Shown here: one piece after another, positions 1 through 5,041 of the stretch | Numbering within the stretch: the stretch's first letter is position 1 | Layout of the letters: each line of letters starts with the position of its first letter | Assembly (NCBI GenBank): GCA_021159265.1 | Contig: JAGGSD010000258.1 | Span: 1-5,061, forward strand | Length of the DNA: 5,061 nucleotides | Direction of reading: 5' to 3' | From: Syntrophobacterales bacterium | Lineage (GTDB): Bacteria; Desulfobacterota; Syntrophia; Syntrophales; UBA6807 | The notes under the pieces: model-generated | Seen by the model: the letters and a program-made list of their open reading frames with translations, nothing else | Told to the model about the DNA's origin: nothing | Databases searched by the model: none | Translations under genes and position numbers: made by a program

Positions 1-17
1 TAAGTCCTTGTTTTTTA

Positions 18-94
18 TGGCACGCCCAGAAGGATTCGAACCTTCGACCTTCGGATTCGTAGTCCGACGCTCTATCCAGCTGAGCTATGGGCGC
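18..94 (-). tRNA. tRNA-Arg (anticodon ACG)
   Basis: The minus strand folds into a standard cloverleaf of 77 nt including an encoded CCA (18-20). The acceptor stem is GCGCCCA pairing with TGGGCGT, with a G·U first pair and discriminator G. The D arm has GCTC/GAGC, the anticodon stem CGGA/TCCG encloses the loop CTACGAA, and the T arm is GAAGG-TTCGAAT-CCTTC. The anticodon ACG (58-60) reads CGN arginine codons; its A is normally deaminated to inosine by TadA. The D loop has the AGCTGGATA form seen in Escherichia coli tRNA-Arg(ACG), including the A20 used for recognition by ArgRS. It is the last gene of a three-tRNA cluster, with tRNA-Ser(GCU) 30 nt upstream. The Ser(GCU)-Arg(ACG) pairing also occurs in E. 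coli (serV-argV). Confidence 0.97.
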
Positions 95-98
95 AAGA

Positions 99-113
99 TG
101 AGACCATGTCTCA
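99..113. repeat. short perfect hairpin between tRNA-Arg and tRNA-Ser(GCU)
   Basis: TGAGAC (99-104) and GTCTCA (108-113) form a perfect 6-bp stem around a 3-nt loop inside the 30-nt spacer between two tRNA genes. No U-run follows on the minus strand, so it does not look like an intrinsic terminator. It may serve as a processing structure in a polycistronic tRNA precursor, or be chance. The same hexamer pair recurs in the next tRNA spacer. Confidence 0.4.
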
Positions 114-124
114 AGATATAAATA

Positions 125-218
<94 letters not shown>

Positions 219-221
219 GCT

Positions 222-269
222 GCCTGTAATTAATTTTGAATTTTAAATTTTGAATTCTTAATTAAAAAC
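222..269. repeat. AT-rich direct and inverted repeats in tRNA spacer
   Basis: AATTTTGAATT occurs twice (232-242 and 246-256), offset by 14 nt. The block is bracketed by TAATTAA (227-233) and its complement TTAATTA (258-264). The result is a nearly pure A+T patch downstream of tRNA-Ser(UGA). Similar 'AAATTTTGAATTTT' patches are common in intergenic regions of Desulfobacterota genomes; I know of no assigned function. No gene is visible in it. Confidence 0.6.
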
Positions 270-322
270 TAACCCTGACCTAAATTCGAGTCTAATACAA
301 TACTTATCTCCTGACAGGCTCT

Positions 323-380
323 AATTGTGAGACCTTTGCATAACATCCCCTTTTGACCAATTTCTGCGTCAGTCTCAATT
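323..380. repeat. interrupted inverted repeat in the spacer between the two tRNA-Ser genes
   Basis: AATTG-TGAGAC (323-333) is matched by GTCTCA-ATT (372-380) in inverted orientation; the arms pair with a single bulged nucleotide and are 38 nt apart. The left arm continues as TGAGACCTTTGCAT, which resembles the termini of some IS5-type elements. The stretch could therefore be a small decayed element or a solo end. No transposase fragment is recognisable, and no clear target duplication was found. The call is tentative. Confidence 0.35.
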
Positions 381-384
381 TATA

Positions 385-470
385 TGGCGGAGGGAGCAGG
401 ATTCGAACCCGCGAACCTTTCGGTTAACGGTTTTCAAGACCGCCGCCTTCGACCTCTCGGCCATCCCTCC
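385..470 (-). tRNA. tRNA-Ser (anticodon UGA)
   Basis: This is a class II tRNA of 86 nt with encoded CCA (385-387). The acceptor stem GGAGGGA/TCCCTCC is perfect and followed by discriminator G. The anticodon stem GCGGT/ACCGT carries the loop CTTGAAA, with anticodon TGA (434-436) reading UCN serine codons. The variable arm is long (TTAACC-GAAA-GGTT region) and the T arm is GCGGG-TTCGAAT-CCTGC. Its 5' end is only 18 nt downstream of the serS stop codon. That leaves little room for a promoter of its own, so it is probably released by RNase P from a serS read-through transcript, unless a promoter lies inside the end of serS. Confidence 0.97.
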
Positions 471-488
471 GATTTCACATCACTTATC

Positions 489-1769
489 TTACTTATTTTG
501 GACTATCCTGTCAACTCCGTTCATATACGGAATTAGCGCTTCCGGAAGAATGACACTGCCATCTTTCTGCTGATAGTTTTCCAGTATCGCAACGACCGTT
601 CGGCCTATGGCAAGTCCTGATCCGTTCAGAGTATGCACAAATTCCACTTTAGAACTTTCCTCACGCCGGAACCTGATGCCTGCCCTGCGGGCCTGAAAAT
701 CCTCGAAGTTACTGCATGAAGATATCTCTCTATACGTGCCCTGCCCCGGCAACCATGCTTCTATATCATAAGTCTTTGCGGCGGAGAACCCCAGGTCTCC
801 CGTGCATAAATTAACTGTCCTGTAGTGAATATTAAGTCTTTTCAAAACTTCCTCGGCATCCAGGGTCAACTTTTCCAGTTCATCATAAGATGCTTCCGGC
901 CTGGAAAATTTGACCATCTCCACCTTGTTAAACTGGTGCTGTCTGATGAGTCCCCTTGTGTCCTTGCCGTAAGATCCGGCCTCGGCGCGGAAGCAGGGGG
1001 AACAGGCAACATAATACAGGGGAAGATCCTTTTCATCCAGAATCTCTCCGTAATGTATGTTAGTAACCGGCACCTCTGCCGTCGGAATGAGATAATAATC
1101 CGTTCCCGTTATCTTGAAAAGATCCTCCTCAAATTTCGGAAGCTGCCCCGTGCCCGTCATGCTCTGGCTGTTAGCCATAAAGGGTGTCAGAACCTCGGTG
1201 TAGCCGTGTTCGGATGTATGAAGATCGAGCATAAAATTGATGAGGGCCCTCTCCAGCCTGGCCCCCGCTCCCCGATAAAGGGTAAAACGGGCACCAGCAA
1301 TTTTTGCTCCCCTGCCGAAATCGAGAATATTCAGGGTTTCCCCTATGTCCCAATGGGGTGCCGGTTCAAAATCAAACTCCGGTTTCTTTCCCCATGTCCT
1401 GACAACAGGGTTATCCTCTTCTCCTGTCCCGTAAACAACCGATTTATGTGGGATATTGGGAATAATCATGATCAAATCCTGGAGATTTGATTCCGTTTCT
1501 TTAAGAGTTTCGTCAAGTTGTTTTATACGTCCGGAAACCTCTACCATCTTTGCAATTAGATCAGATGAGTCTTCTTTGTTCTGCTTTCGTTTTCCAATCT
1601 CCCTGGAAACTTTGTTTCTCTCGCTTCTTAAAATTTCCACCTCCTGGAGTGTGCATCTTTTTTGACGATCCAGCTCCGCAAATTTATCCAGGTTAATATT
1701 CTGACCTCTCTCATCCATTTTTTTTCGGACAAGATCGATATTTTCTCTAACAAATTTTATATCCAGCAT
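489..1769 (-). CDS. serS: seryl-tRNA synthetase
   Basis: This cytoplasmic class II aminoacyl-tRNA synthetase activates serine with ATP and charges tRNA-Ser; it also supplies Ser-tRNA-Sec where selenocysteine is used. At 426 aa the length is normal for bacterial SerRS. Residues about 1-110 form the N-terminal domain with the long antiparallel coiled coil that grips the variable arm of tRNA-Ser. Catalytic motif 1 lies around 159-185. The serine-binding TAE is at 230-232. Motif 2 runs from CFRAEAG (259-265) to about 285 with Arg261. Motif 3, GSGLAIGRT (383-391), carries Arg390. No key residue is missing. The ATG start is preceded by AAGGA (1779-1783) with 9-nt spacing. The gene follows murJ by 65 nt and precedes two tRNA-Ser genes that encode its own substrates. 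Confidence 0.99.
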   Translation of the reverse strand: MLDIKFVRENIDLVRKKMDERGQNINLDKFAELDRQKRCTLQEVEILRSERNKVSREIGKRKQNKEDSSDLIAKMVEVSGRIKQLDETLKETESNLQDLIMIIPNIPHKSVVYGTGEEDNPVVRTWGKKPEFDFEPAPHWDIGETLNILDFGRGAKIAGARFTLYRGAGARLERALINFMLDLHTSEHGYTEVLTPFMANSQSMTGTGQLPKFEEDLFKITGTDYYLIPTAEVPVTNIHYGEILDEKDLPLYYVACSPCFRAEAGSYGKDTRGLIRQHQFNKVEMVKFSRPEASYDELEKLTLDAEEVLKRLNIHYRTVNLCTGDLGFSAAKTYDIEAWLPGQGTYREISSCSNFEDFQARRAGIRFRREESSKVEFVHTLNGSGLAIGRTVVAILENYQQKDGSVILPEALIPYMNGVDRIVQNK

Positions 1770-1778
1770 TTTTTATTT

Positions 1779-1783
1779 TCCTT
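1779..1783 (-). promoter_or_regulatory. ribosome binding site of serS
   Basis: AAGGA lies 9 nt upstream of the ATG on the minus strand, within an A-rich leader. It supports the ATG at 1769 as the start, which also matches the usual SerRS N-terminus (MLDIKFVREN). Confidence 0.7.
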
Positions 1784-1820
1784 TTCATACCCCTCTCAGA
1801 AGGCTATTTTCACTACCACT

Positions 1821-1838
1821 TTGACCTTTTCAAGTCAA
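1821..1838 (-). other. hairpin with GAAA tetraloop over the murJ stop codon
   Basis: Minus-strand TTGACTT-GAAA-AGGTCAA forms a 7-bp stem with one G·U pair, closed by a GNRA-type tetraloop. The murJ TGA (1835-1837) lies in its 5' arm. No U-run follows, so it is not an intrinsic terminator. It could stabilise or segment the murJ-serS transcript, or be fortuitous. Confidence 0.4.
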
Positions 1839-3430
1839 CATCTGTTTCCAATCTTCCTTTTTGTTATCTCAATCAATGCCGCTATTTCCTCACTCTTTAA
1901 AAGATAAGAAGAAATAATATAAATAACAATTCCGATCACAATCGAAACGATCAATATAAACAGCCTTTCATTAAAAGGCCCCTGACTATTCCAGCGCAGG
2001 AAATAAATAACGGCGCTTATTGCCACTCCCATGATGAGAGATGACAAGACAGTCCTGGAAACGGAAACATAAAAATCTCTTTTGAGAAACTTTCCTACTT
2101 TTCTTTGAAGTATGACAAACAATACGACGACATTCACGGCTGATGCGATTGAAGTAGCAAGCGCAAGACCACTGTGCTTCATGGGAAACATCAGGATAAC
2201 ACCGGCAATTATGTTCACAACCAGCGCTACTACAGCTATTTTAACAGGTGTTTTTGTATCCTGTAGTGAATAAAAAGCGGAAACAATCACCTTTATCAGA
2301 GAAAATGCCCAGAGCCCCACGGCATAGAACAGCAATGCCTCTGAAGTGCGCATGGTCTTTATAACATTGAAAGCTCCCCTCTGGAAAAGTACAGATATGA
2401 TGGGAACGCGCAGGACAATGAGCGCAATCATGGCCGGTATGGTAACAAATAAAATTAACCTCAGTGAAAAAGAAATCGTTGTTTTCAATTCGTCAAATCT
2501 GCCTTCGGCAACATGATCTGAAAAACTGGGAAGCGCTGCCGTGCCGATGGCTATCGCGAACACACCAAGGGGAAGCTGAACAAGTCTGTCTGCATAGTAA
2601 AGGTATGACACACTTCCGACGGAAAGAAATGACGCGAGAAGTGTGCCTACAAATATGTTTATCTGGTACACAGCCGCACCGAATATAGCGGGAAGCATTA
2701 GAATACCTATCTTTTTGATTCCCGGGTGACTAAAGTTAAAATTCACCCTCAGTTTCACTCCCATTTTCGTGAGAAAGGGGATTTGCATGACAAGCTGCAG
2801 CACACCCCCAATAATTACCCCAACTGCAAGGGCTGTAACCGGTTCGTCAAAGAAACCGCGAAACAGAAAAACGGCGGCTATCATGGAAATATTCAGGATA
2901 ACCGGCGCCAGGGCGGGCGCTGCAAAGTGTCTGAGGGAGTTAAGGATACCCATGCACAGGGCCACAAGGGAAATAAAAAATATATAGGGGAACATGAGTC
3001 GTGTGAGAAACACGGTCAGGTTGTACTGATCAGGATTTTTCGTAAATCCCCACGCAATGATTTTTATTATCCAGGGAGCCAAAAGTATTCCCAGAATTGA
3101 AACAAGCGCCAGTATAATAGAGAGGAGTGTAAATGCAACGTTTGCGAGCTCAACAGCATCTTCCCGGGATTTCTTTTTCAGGTATTCCGTGAAAACGGGA
3201 ACAACAGCAATGGTAAGAGAACCTTCCGCAAACAGGCGTCTTAAAAGGTTGGGAATTCTGAAAGCAACAAAAAAAGCATCCGTAGCCAGACCTGCTCCGA
3301 AAAATCCGGCAACTACCACATCCCTGAAAAATCCGAATACCCGGCTCAATAAGGTTGCAACACCAACAACCCCCGCGGCCTTCGCGACGCGGACGTTTTC
3401 CGCCTCTCCGAAATGATTCTCATTATTCAT
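1835..3430 (-). CDS. murJ: MurJ/MviN lipid II flippase
   Basis: This polytopic inner-membrane protein of the MOP exporter superfamily moves undecaprenyl-linked peptidoglycan precursor (lipid II) from the cytoplasmic to the periplasmic face. At 531 aa it is slightly longer than E. coli MurJ. About 14 hydrophobic segments are visible, roughly at 19-40, 45-60, 96-122, 144-165, 171-191, 198-220, 241-268, 284-303, 321-345, 365-387, 395-416, 418-442, 458-478 and 488-511. The charged residues required in E. coli have counterparts: Arg30 (LLSRVFGF), Arg36 (FFRD), Asp51 (ATDAFF), Arg64/65 (NLLRR) and Arg282 (YYADRL). Only one in-frame start is plausible, an ATG without a clear Shine-Dalgarno sequence. 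It lies 32 nt after yggU and 65 nt before serS, which suggests co-transcription. The neighbouring divIVA and yggT also act in envelope growth. Confidence 0.98.
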   Translation of the reverse strand: MNNENHFGEAENVRVAKAAGVVGVATLLSRVFGFFRDVVVAGFFGAGLATDAFFVAFRIPNLLRRLFAEGSLTIAVVPVFTEYLKKKSREDAVELANVAFTLLSIILALVSILGILLAPWIIKIIAWGFTKNPDQYNLTVFLTRLMFPYIFFISLVALCMGILNSLRHFAAPALAPVILNISMIAAVFLFRGFFDEPVTALAVGVIIGGVLQLVMQIPFLTKMGVKLRVNFNFSHPGIKKIGILMLPAIFGAAVYQINIFVGTLLASFLSVGSVSYLYYADRLVQLPLGVFAIAIGTAALPSFSDHVAEGRFDELKTTISFSLRLILFVTIPAMIALIVLRVPIISVLFQRGAFNVIKTMRTSEALLFYAVGLWAFSLIKVIVSAFYSLQDTKTPVKIAVVALVVNIIAGVILMFPMKHSGLALATSIASAVNVVVLFVILQRKVGKFLKRDFYVSVSRTVLSSLIMGVAISAVIYFLRWNSQGPFNERLFILIVSIVIGIVIYIISSYLLKSEEIAALIEITKRKIGNRC

Positions 3431-3462
3431 AATAATTTTTGGAAATAAGGTTTGAGGGATTA

Positions 3463-3753
3463 TTATTCAGATGGAACGATAGATTCAACATCTTCCTTCT
3501 TTATACCTGATATGAAAACGGTCTTGCTTTTCGATTTATGGCCGGCTTTGATTGTAATCTGACTTTTTCTGATACCCAGTCTATCGGAGAGAAATCTTAT
3601 ACACTCCAGATTTGCTTTGCCCTCCACAGGAGGCGCCATAATCTTGAGTTTCAGAGCGTTATCTTGAATTCCTGCTAATTCACTTCTCGAAGACCTGGGC
3701 AAAACCCGTAAACGGATGAAAACCCCATCTCTTGTTTCTTTTATTGGAGTCAT
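3463..3753 (-). CDS. yggU: YggU / DUF167 family protein
   Basis: This is a small (96 aa) soluble protein of the UPF0235/DUF167 family (Pfam PF02594); its molecular function is not established. The family core is easy to see: RLRVLPRSSRSEL at 15-27, then LKLKIMAPPVEGKAN (34-48) with the hallmark APPVEGKAN, then FLSDRLGIRKSQITI and the GHKSKSKTVFI strand near 70-80. Length is typical. The ATG at 3753 is the only sensible start, although no clear Shine-Dalgarno precedes it. yggU often sits beside yggT, as in E. coli; here yggT and divIVA are upstream but separated by a transposable-element insertion that ends 26 nt before this start codon. The gene begins the block yggU-murJ-serS. Confidence 0.95.
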   Translation of the reverse strand: MTPIKETRDGVFIRLRVLPRSSRSELAGIQDNALKLKIMAPPVEGKANLECIRFLSDRLGIRKSQITIKAGHKSKSKTVFISGIKKEDVESIVPSE

Positions 3754-3771
3754 AGCTGCTTAGCTTTTTTA

Positions 3772-3779
3772 TTCGCAAC
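3772..3779. repeat. left target-site duplication (TTCGCAAC)
   Basis: This 8-bp direct repeat abuts the left terminal inverted repeat and is identical to 4041-4048. Removing the element and one copy joins the yggU leader directly to the 4049 flank. Confidence 0.88.
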
Positions 3780-3793
3780 GTAACTACTCAGGT
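3780..3793. repeat. left terminal inverted repeat
   Basis: GTAACTACTCAGGT is the exact reverse complement of 4027-4040. It begins with GTAA, the usual outer tetranucleotide of IS66-family ends. Confidence 0.9.
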
Positions 3794-3833
3794 TCAAAGG
3801 CACAGAGGCACAAAGCTTATTTGCCTTGCTGTT

Positions 3834-3839
3834 ATTATA
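3834..3839 (-). promoter_or_regulatory. possible -10 box within the MITE
   Basis: A perfect TATAAT reads on the minus strand in the AT-rich core, about 80 nt before the yggU ATG. No good -35 is found at 16-18 nt; the sequence there is T-rich. The element might provide weak transcription into yggU-murJ-serS, but the evidence is one hexamer. Confidence 0.2.
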
Positions 3840-3875
3840 TTACAACAAAATCCAAAAAATCTCTGTTGAATGATA

Positions 3876-3917
3876 CGCCTGACGGCTCGACTGAGCTCAC
3901 GTCGAAGACCACAGGCG
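3876..3917. repeat. GC-rich palindromic repeat unit in the MITE core
   Basis: CGCCTG (3876-3881) and CAGGCG (3912-3917) bracket an inner stem TCGAC (3887-3891)/GTCGA (3901-3905) whose loop includes the palindrome TGAGCTCA. The unit contains ACGGCTCGACTGAGCTC (3882-3898), a 17-nt perfect inverted copy of 3990-4006. It resembles the dispersed CTTCGACAAGCTCAG-type repeats found in many bacterial genomes. Confidence 0.65.
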
Positions 3918-3955
3918 GCACCGGTTGTTATTTTTTTTACTCTTTGTGCCTCTGT

Positions 3956-4026
3956 CTTCGGCGAGCCTGCGACGAGCTCAGCCTTCGGCGAGCTCAGTCG
4001 AGCCGTGCCTTTGCCGCTCCGTGCCT
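3956..4026. repeat. GC-rich repeat insertion in the right arm of the MITE
   Basis: Compared with the uninterrupted left arm, the right arm carries extra sequence. It contains CTTCGGCGAGC twice (3956-3966, 3983-3993), CGAGCTCAG twice (3973-3981, 3989-3997), the 17-nt inverted partner of the core repeat (3990-4006), and CCGTGCCT twice (4003-4010, 4019-4026). The pattern suggests a second, smaller repeat that inserted into or expanded within the element after it arose. Confidence 0.65.
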
Positions 4027-4040
4027 ACCTGAGTAGTTAC
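4027..4040. repeat. right terminal inverted repeat
   Basis: ACCTGAGTAGTTAC is the perfect inverted partner of 3780-3793 and is directly followed by the right target duplication. Confidence 0.9.
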
Positions 4041-4048
4041 TTCGCAAC
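4041..4048. repeat. right target-site duplication (TTCGCAAC)
   Basis: This is identical to 3772-3779 and directly abuts the right terminal repeat, as expected from an 8-bp staggered insertion. Confidence 0.88.
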
Positions 4049-4050
4049 AA

Positions 4051-4141
4051 CTGCCTGCCTGTGCCGCCTGCACGGCAAACAGCTGCGGACATGCACAGGC
4101 ACGCAGACAGGCGTTTTTTGCGCAGATGCTGGCATAGGCAG
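4051..4141. repeat. palindromic GC-rich repeat block downstream of divIVA
   Basis: CTGCCTGCCTGTGC (4051-4064) and its inverted partner (4093-4106) match with one mismatch across a 28-nt loop. The outer hexamers CTGCCT (4051-4056) and AGGCAG (4136-4141) are also inverted. The block lies outside the MITE target duplication, so it is a separate and older feature. It may act as a 3' hairpin for the divIVA transcript; no U-run follows on the minus strand. The short open frames through it have no recognisable protein and are cysteine- and alanine-rich because of the repeat. Confidence 0.55.
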
Positions 4142-4172
4142 CGAAAAGATACAAGGGAAAAACCTTCAGCAT

Positions 4173-4667
4173 TTAGTCCTCATTGCTCAATCCTTGCAGC
4201 CTTGACGCTTCGGGATCTATTACTTTATCAGCCTCTGTTTTCCACATCCGTAGCAACTTGGTGTTGAAATCCAGAAATGACTCGAAGAATTGCTCGAGCT
4301 GTTTTTTAAAATTTTTAGTGCTCTCAATCTCGGCTTTAAGGTTACTCAACTCTATCCTGGCATCTTTTAATATTTCGTCGGCAGTCAGCCTGGCCTCTTT
4401 AACCATATATGAACATGTTTCTTCAACCTCGGCCAGGCGTTGTTTTAGTATTTCCGGGTCTGTCTTCTCCTTTTCGGCCAGGATAGACTTGAGTTGGTCA
4501 ATTTCATCCTGAAGCGCCTGATTTTCCTCGATCTCTTCCTCCAATTCTTCTGCCACAGACTGGAGAAAAGAATCAACTGCCTTGACGTCAAACCCTCTAA
4601 ATTTAACCTTAAACCGCTGATTCTTGATATCCACAGGTTCTATTTTCATGCGCATCATCACTTTCAC
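4173..4667 (-). CDS. divIVA: DivIVA-domain coiled-coil protein
   Basis: This is a cytoplasmic, membrane-associated scaffold of the DivIVA family (PF05103), which in Gram-positive bacteria recognises curved membrane at poles and septa; the role of the Gram-negative members is less clear. The N-terminal lipid-binding module is visible as IEPVDIKNQRFKVKFRGFD (9-27), with Phe23-Arg24 matching the membrane-inserting pair of Bacillus subtilis DivIVA. A Glu/Leu-rich coiled coil runs from about 35 to 70 and a second from about 73 to 130. The C-terminal tail (136-164) ends acidic. The longest frame starts at a GTG overlapping the yggT stop (GTGA). ATGs at 4658, 4655 and 4649 are alternatives, the last giving the family-like MKIEPVDI start. 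No strong Shine-Dalgarno is seen, so translation is probably coupled to yggT. Confidence 0.93.
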   Translation of the reverse strand: MKVMMRMKIEPVDIKNQRFKVKFRGFDVKAVDSFLQSVAEELEEEIEENQALQDEIDQLKSILAEKEKTDPEILKQRLAEVEETCSYMVKEARLTADEILKDARIELSNLKAEIESTKNFKKQLEQFFESFLDFNTKLLRMWKTEADKVIDPEASRLQGLSNED

Positions 4668-4963
4668 TTAAAATAAAGAGATAATTGTAAAAGACTCTTC
4701 ACCAAAAAGCTCTGTAAAAATATTATAACCAGTATGACGATAATCGGAGAAATGTCAATTCCTATATTTCCCAGAGGAATCCATCTCCGGATCCGGTAAA
4801 GAACGGGTTCCGTGGATCGGTAAAGAAACATTACGATATGATTATATGGATCGGGATTCACCCATGAAAGCACCGCTCTGGCTATAATCATCCACATATA
4901 GATTGTAAGTCCTATATCGATGACCCTGGCCAGTCCCTCGATAAAATTTGCTGCAACAAACAT
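4664..4963 (-). CDS. yggT: YggT/YlmG family membrane protein
   Basis: This small (99 aa) integral membrane protein belongs to the YGGT family (PF02325). Relatives (YlmG in Gram-positives, chloroplast YLMG) are linked to cell or organelle division and nucleoid distribution, but the biochemical role is unsettled. Two hydrophobic segments are clear, about 12-36 and 66-96. Family motifs are present: IIARAVLSWVNPDP (26-39), then STEPVLYRIRRWIPLGNIGIDISPI (50-74). Only one YGGT repeat is present, as in the short form of the family. The ATG is preceded by GAGGAG with 5-nt spacing. It overlaps divIVA by 4 nt. The yggT-divIVA pairing mirrors the ylmG-divIVA neighbourhood of Firmicutes division clusters. 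Confidence 0.96.
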   Translation of the reverse strand: MFVAANFIEGLARVIDIGLTIYMWMIIARAVLSWVNPDPYNHIVMFLYRSTEPVLYRIRRWIPLGNIGIDISPIIVILVIIFLQSFLVKSLLQLSLYFK

Positions 4964-4968
4964 TATTT

Positions 4969-4974
4969 CTCCTC
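4969..4974 (-). promoter_or_regulatory. strong ribosome binding site of yggT
   Basis: GAGGAG lies 5 nt before the yggT ATG on the minus strand. It is the best Shine-Dalgarno match in the window and fixes the start. Confidence 0.85.
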
Positions 4975-4999
4975 GGAAATTAAAAATAATTTAATAACT

Positions 5000-5028
5000 T
5001 AAATAATTATTGCAAGGTTAAAAGTCAA
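5000..5028 (-). promoter_or_regulatory. candidate promoter upstream of yggT
   Basis: TTGACT (5023-5028) is a 5-of-6 match to a sigma-70 -35 box. At 17-nt spacing a weak -10, TATTTA (5000-5005), falls in an A+T-rich stretch, about 37 nt before the ATG. A second option is TTGAGC (5054-5059) with TATATA (5031-5036), also at 17 nt. Neither is convincing alone, and the gene could also be transcribed from further upstream outside the window. Confidence 0.25.
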
Positions 5029-5041
5029 GGTATATATGTTA

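Larger units (their letters stand above)
3802..3955. repeat. subterminal inverted repeat arms of the MITE
   Basis: ACAGAGGCACAAAG (3802-3815) and CTTTGTGCCTCTGT (3942-3955) are perfect 14-nt inverted copies enclosing the AT-rich core. In the left arm they run continuously from the terminal repeat; in the right arm they are separated from it by about 70 bp of inserted GC-rich sequence. Confidence 0.85.
3780..4040. mobile_element. non-autonomous miniature transposable element (IS66-like MITE)
   Basis: The 261-bp element has perfect 14-bp terminal inverted repeats (3780-3793 and 4027-4040) and is flanked by a perfect 8-bp direct duplication, TTCGCAAC. It has no transposase gene; open frames across it are short and repeat-derived. 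GTAA-starting ends with 8-bp target duplications are known traits of the IS66 family, so mobilisation in trans by an IS66 transposase is the likeliest origin. Subterminal inverted repeats continue the homology inward: CAAAGGCAC (3795-3803) with GTGCCTTTG (4005-4013), and ACAGAGGCACAAAG (3802-3815) with its complement at 3942-3955. The right arm is interrupted by about 50 bp of GC-rich repeat. The element lies between divIVA and yggU, 26 nt from the yggU start. The IS66 assignment is inference; the structure is read directly. Confidence 0.85.

Noticed and set aside
1..17. Intrinsic terminator after tRNA-Arg
   Set aside because: On the minus strand the tail is A-rich rather than U-rich and no hairpin follows before the window ends.
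269..379. 36-codon open stretch on the minus strand between the two tRNA-Ser genes
   Set aside because: No start codon near its beginning, no ribosome binding site, no recognisable product; too short to distinguish from chance.
825..1490. 221-codon open frame antisense to serS
   Set aside because: It lies entirely within serS on the opposite strand, has no recognisable domain and no supporting ribosome binding site; it is a shadow of the strongly constrained synthetase frame.
1770..1834. T-box riboswitch or separate promoter ahead of serS
   Set aside because: The 65-nt gap is too short for a T-box, lacks the conserved T-box sequence and terminator, and TTGACT there has no acceptable -10 partner.
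2726..3416. Overlapping plus-strand open frames antisense to murJ
   Set aside because: Their low-complexity, charged and Gln/Lys-rich products mirror the hydrophobic codons of murJ; no family resemblance.
4051..4141. Integron attC recombination site
   Set aside because: The hairpin has some resemblance in shape, but no paired GTTRRRY/RYYYAAC core sites are present and no integrase or cassette is nearby.
3754..4172. CRISPR array
   Set aside because: Repeats are inverted and irregularly spaced, with no constant-length unique spacers and no cas genes.
3870..4205. Small open frames on both strands through the repeat region
   Set aside because: They cross the MITE end, target duplication and palindromic repeats, and encode Cys/Ala/Arg-rich sequence dictated by the repeats.
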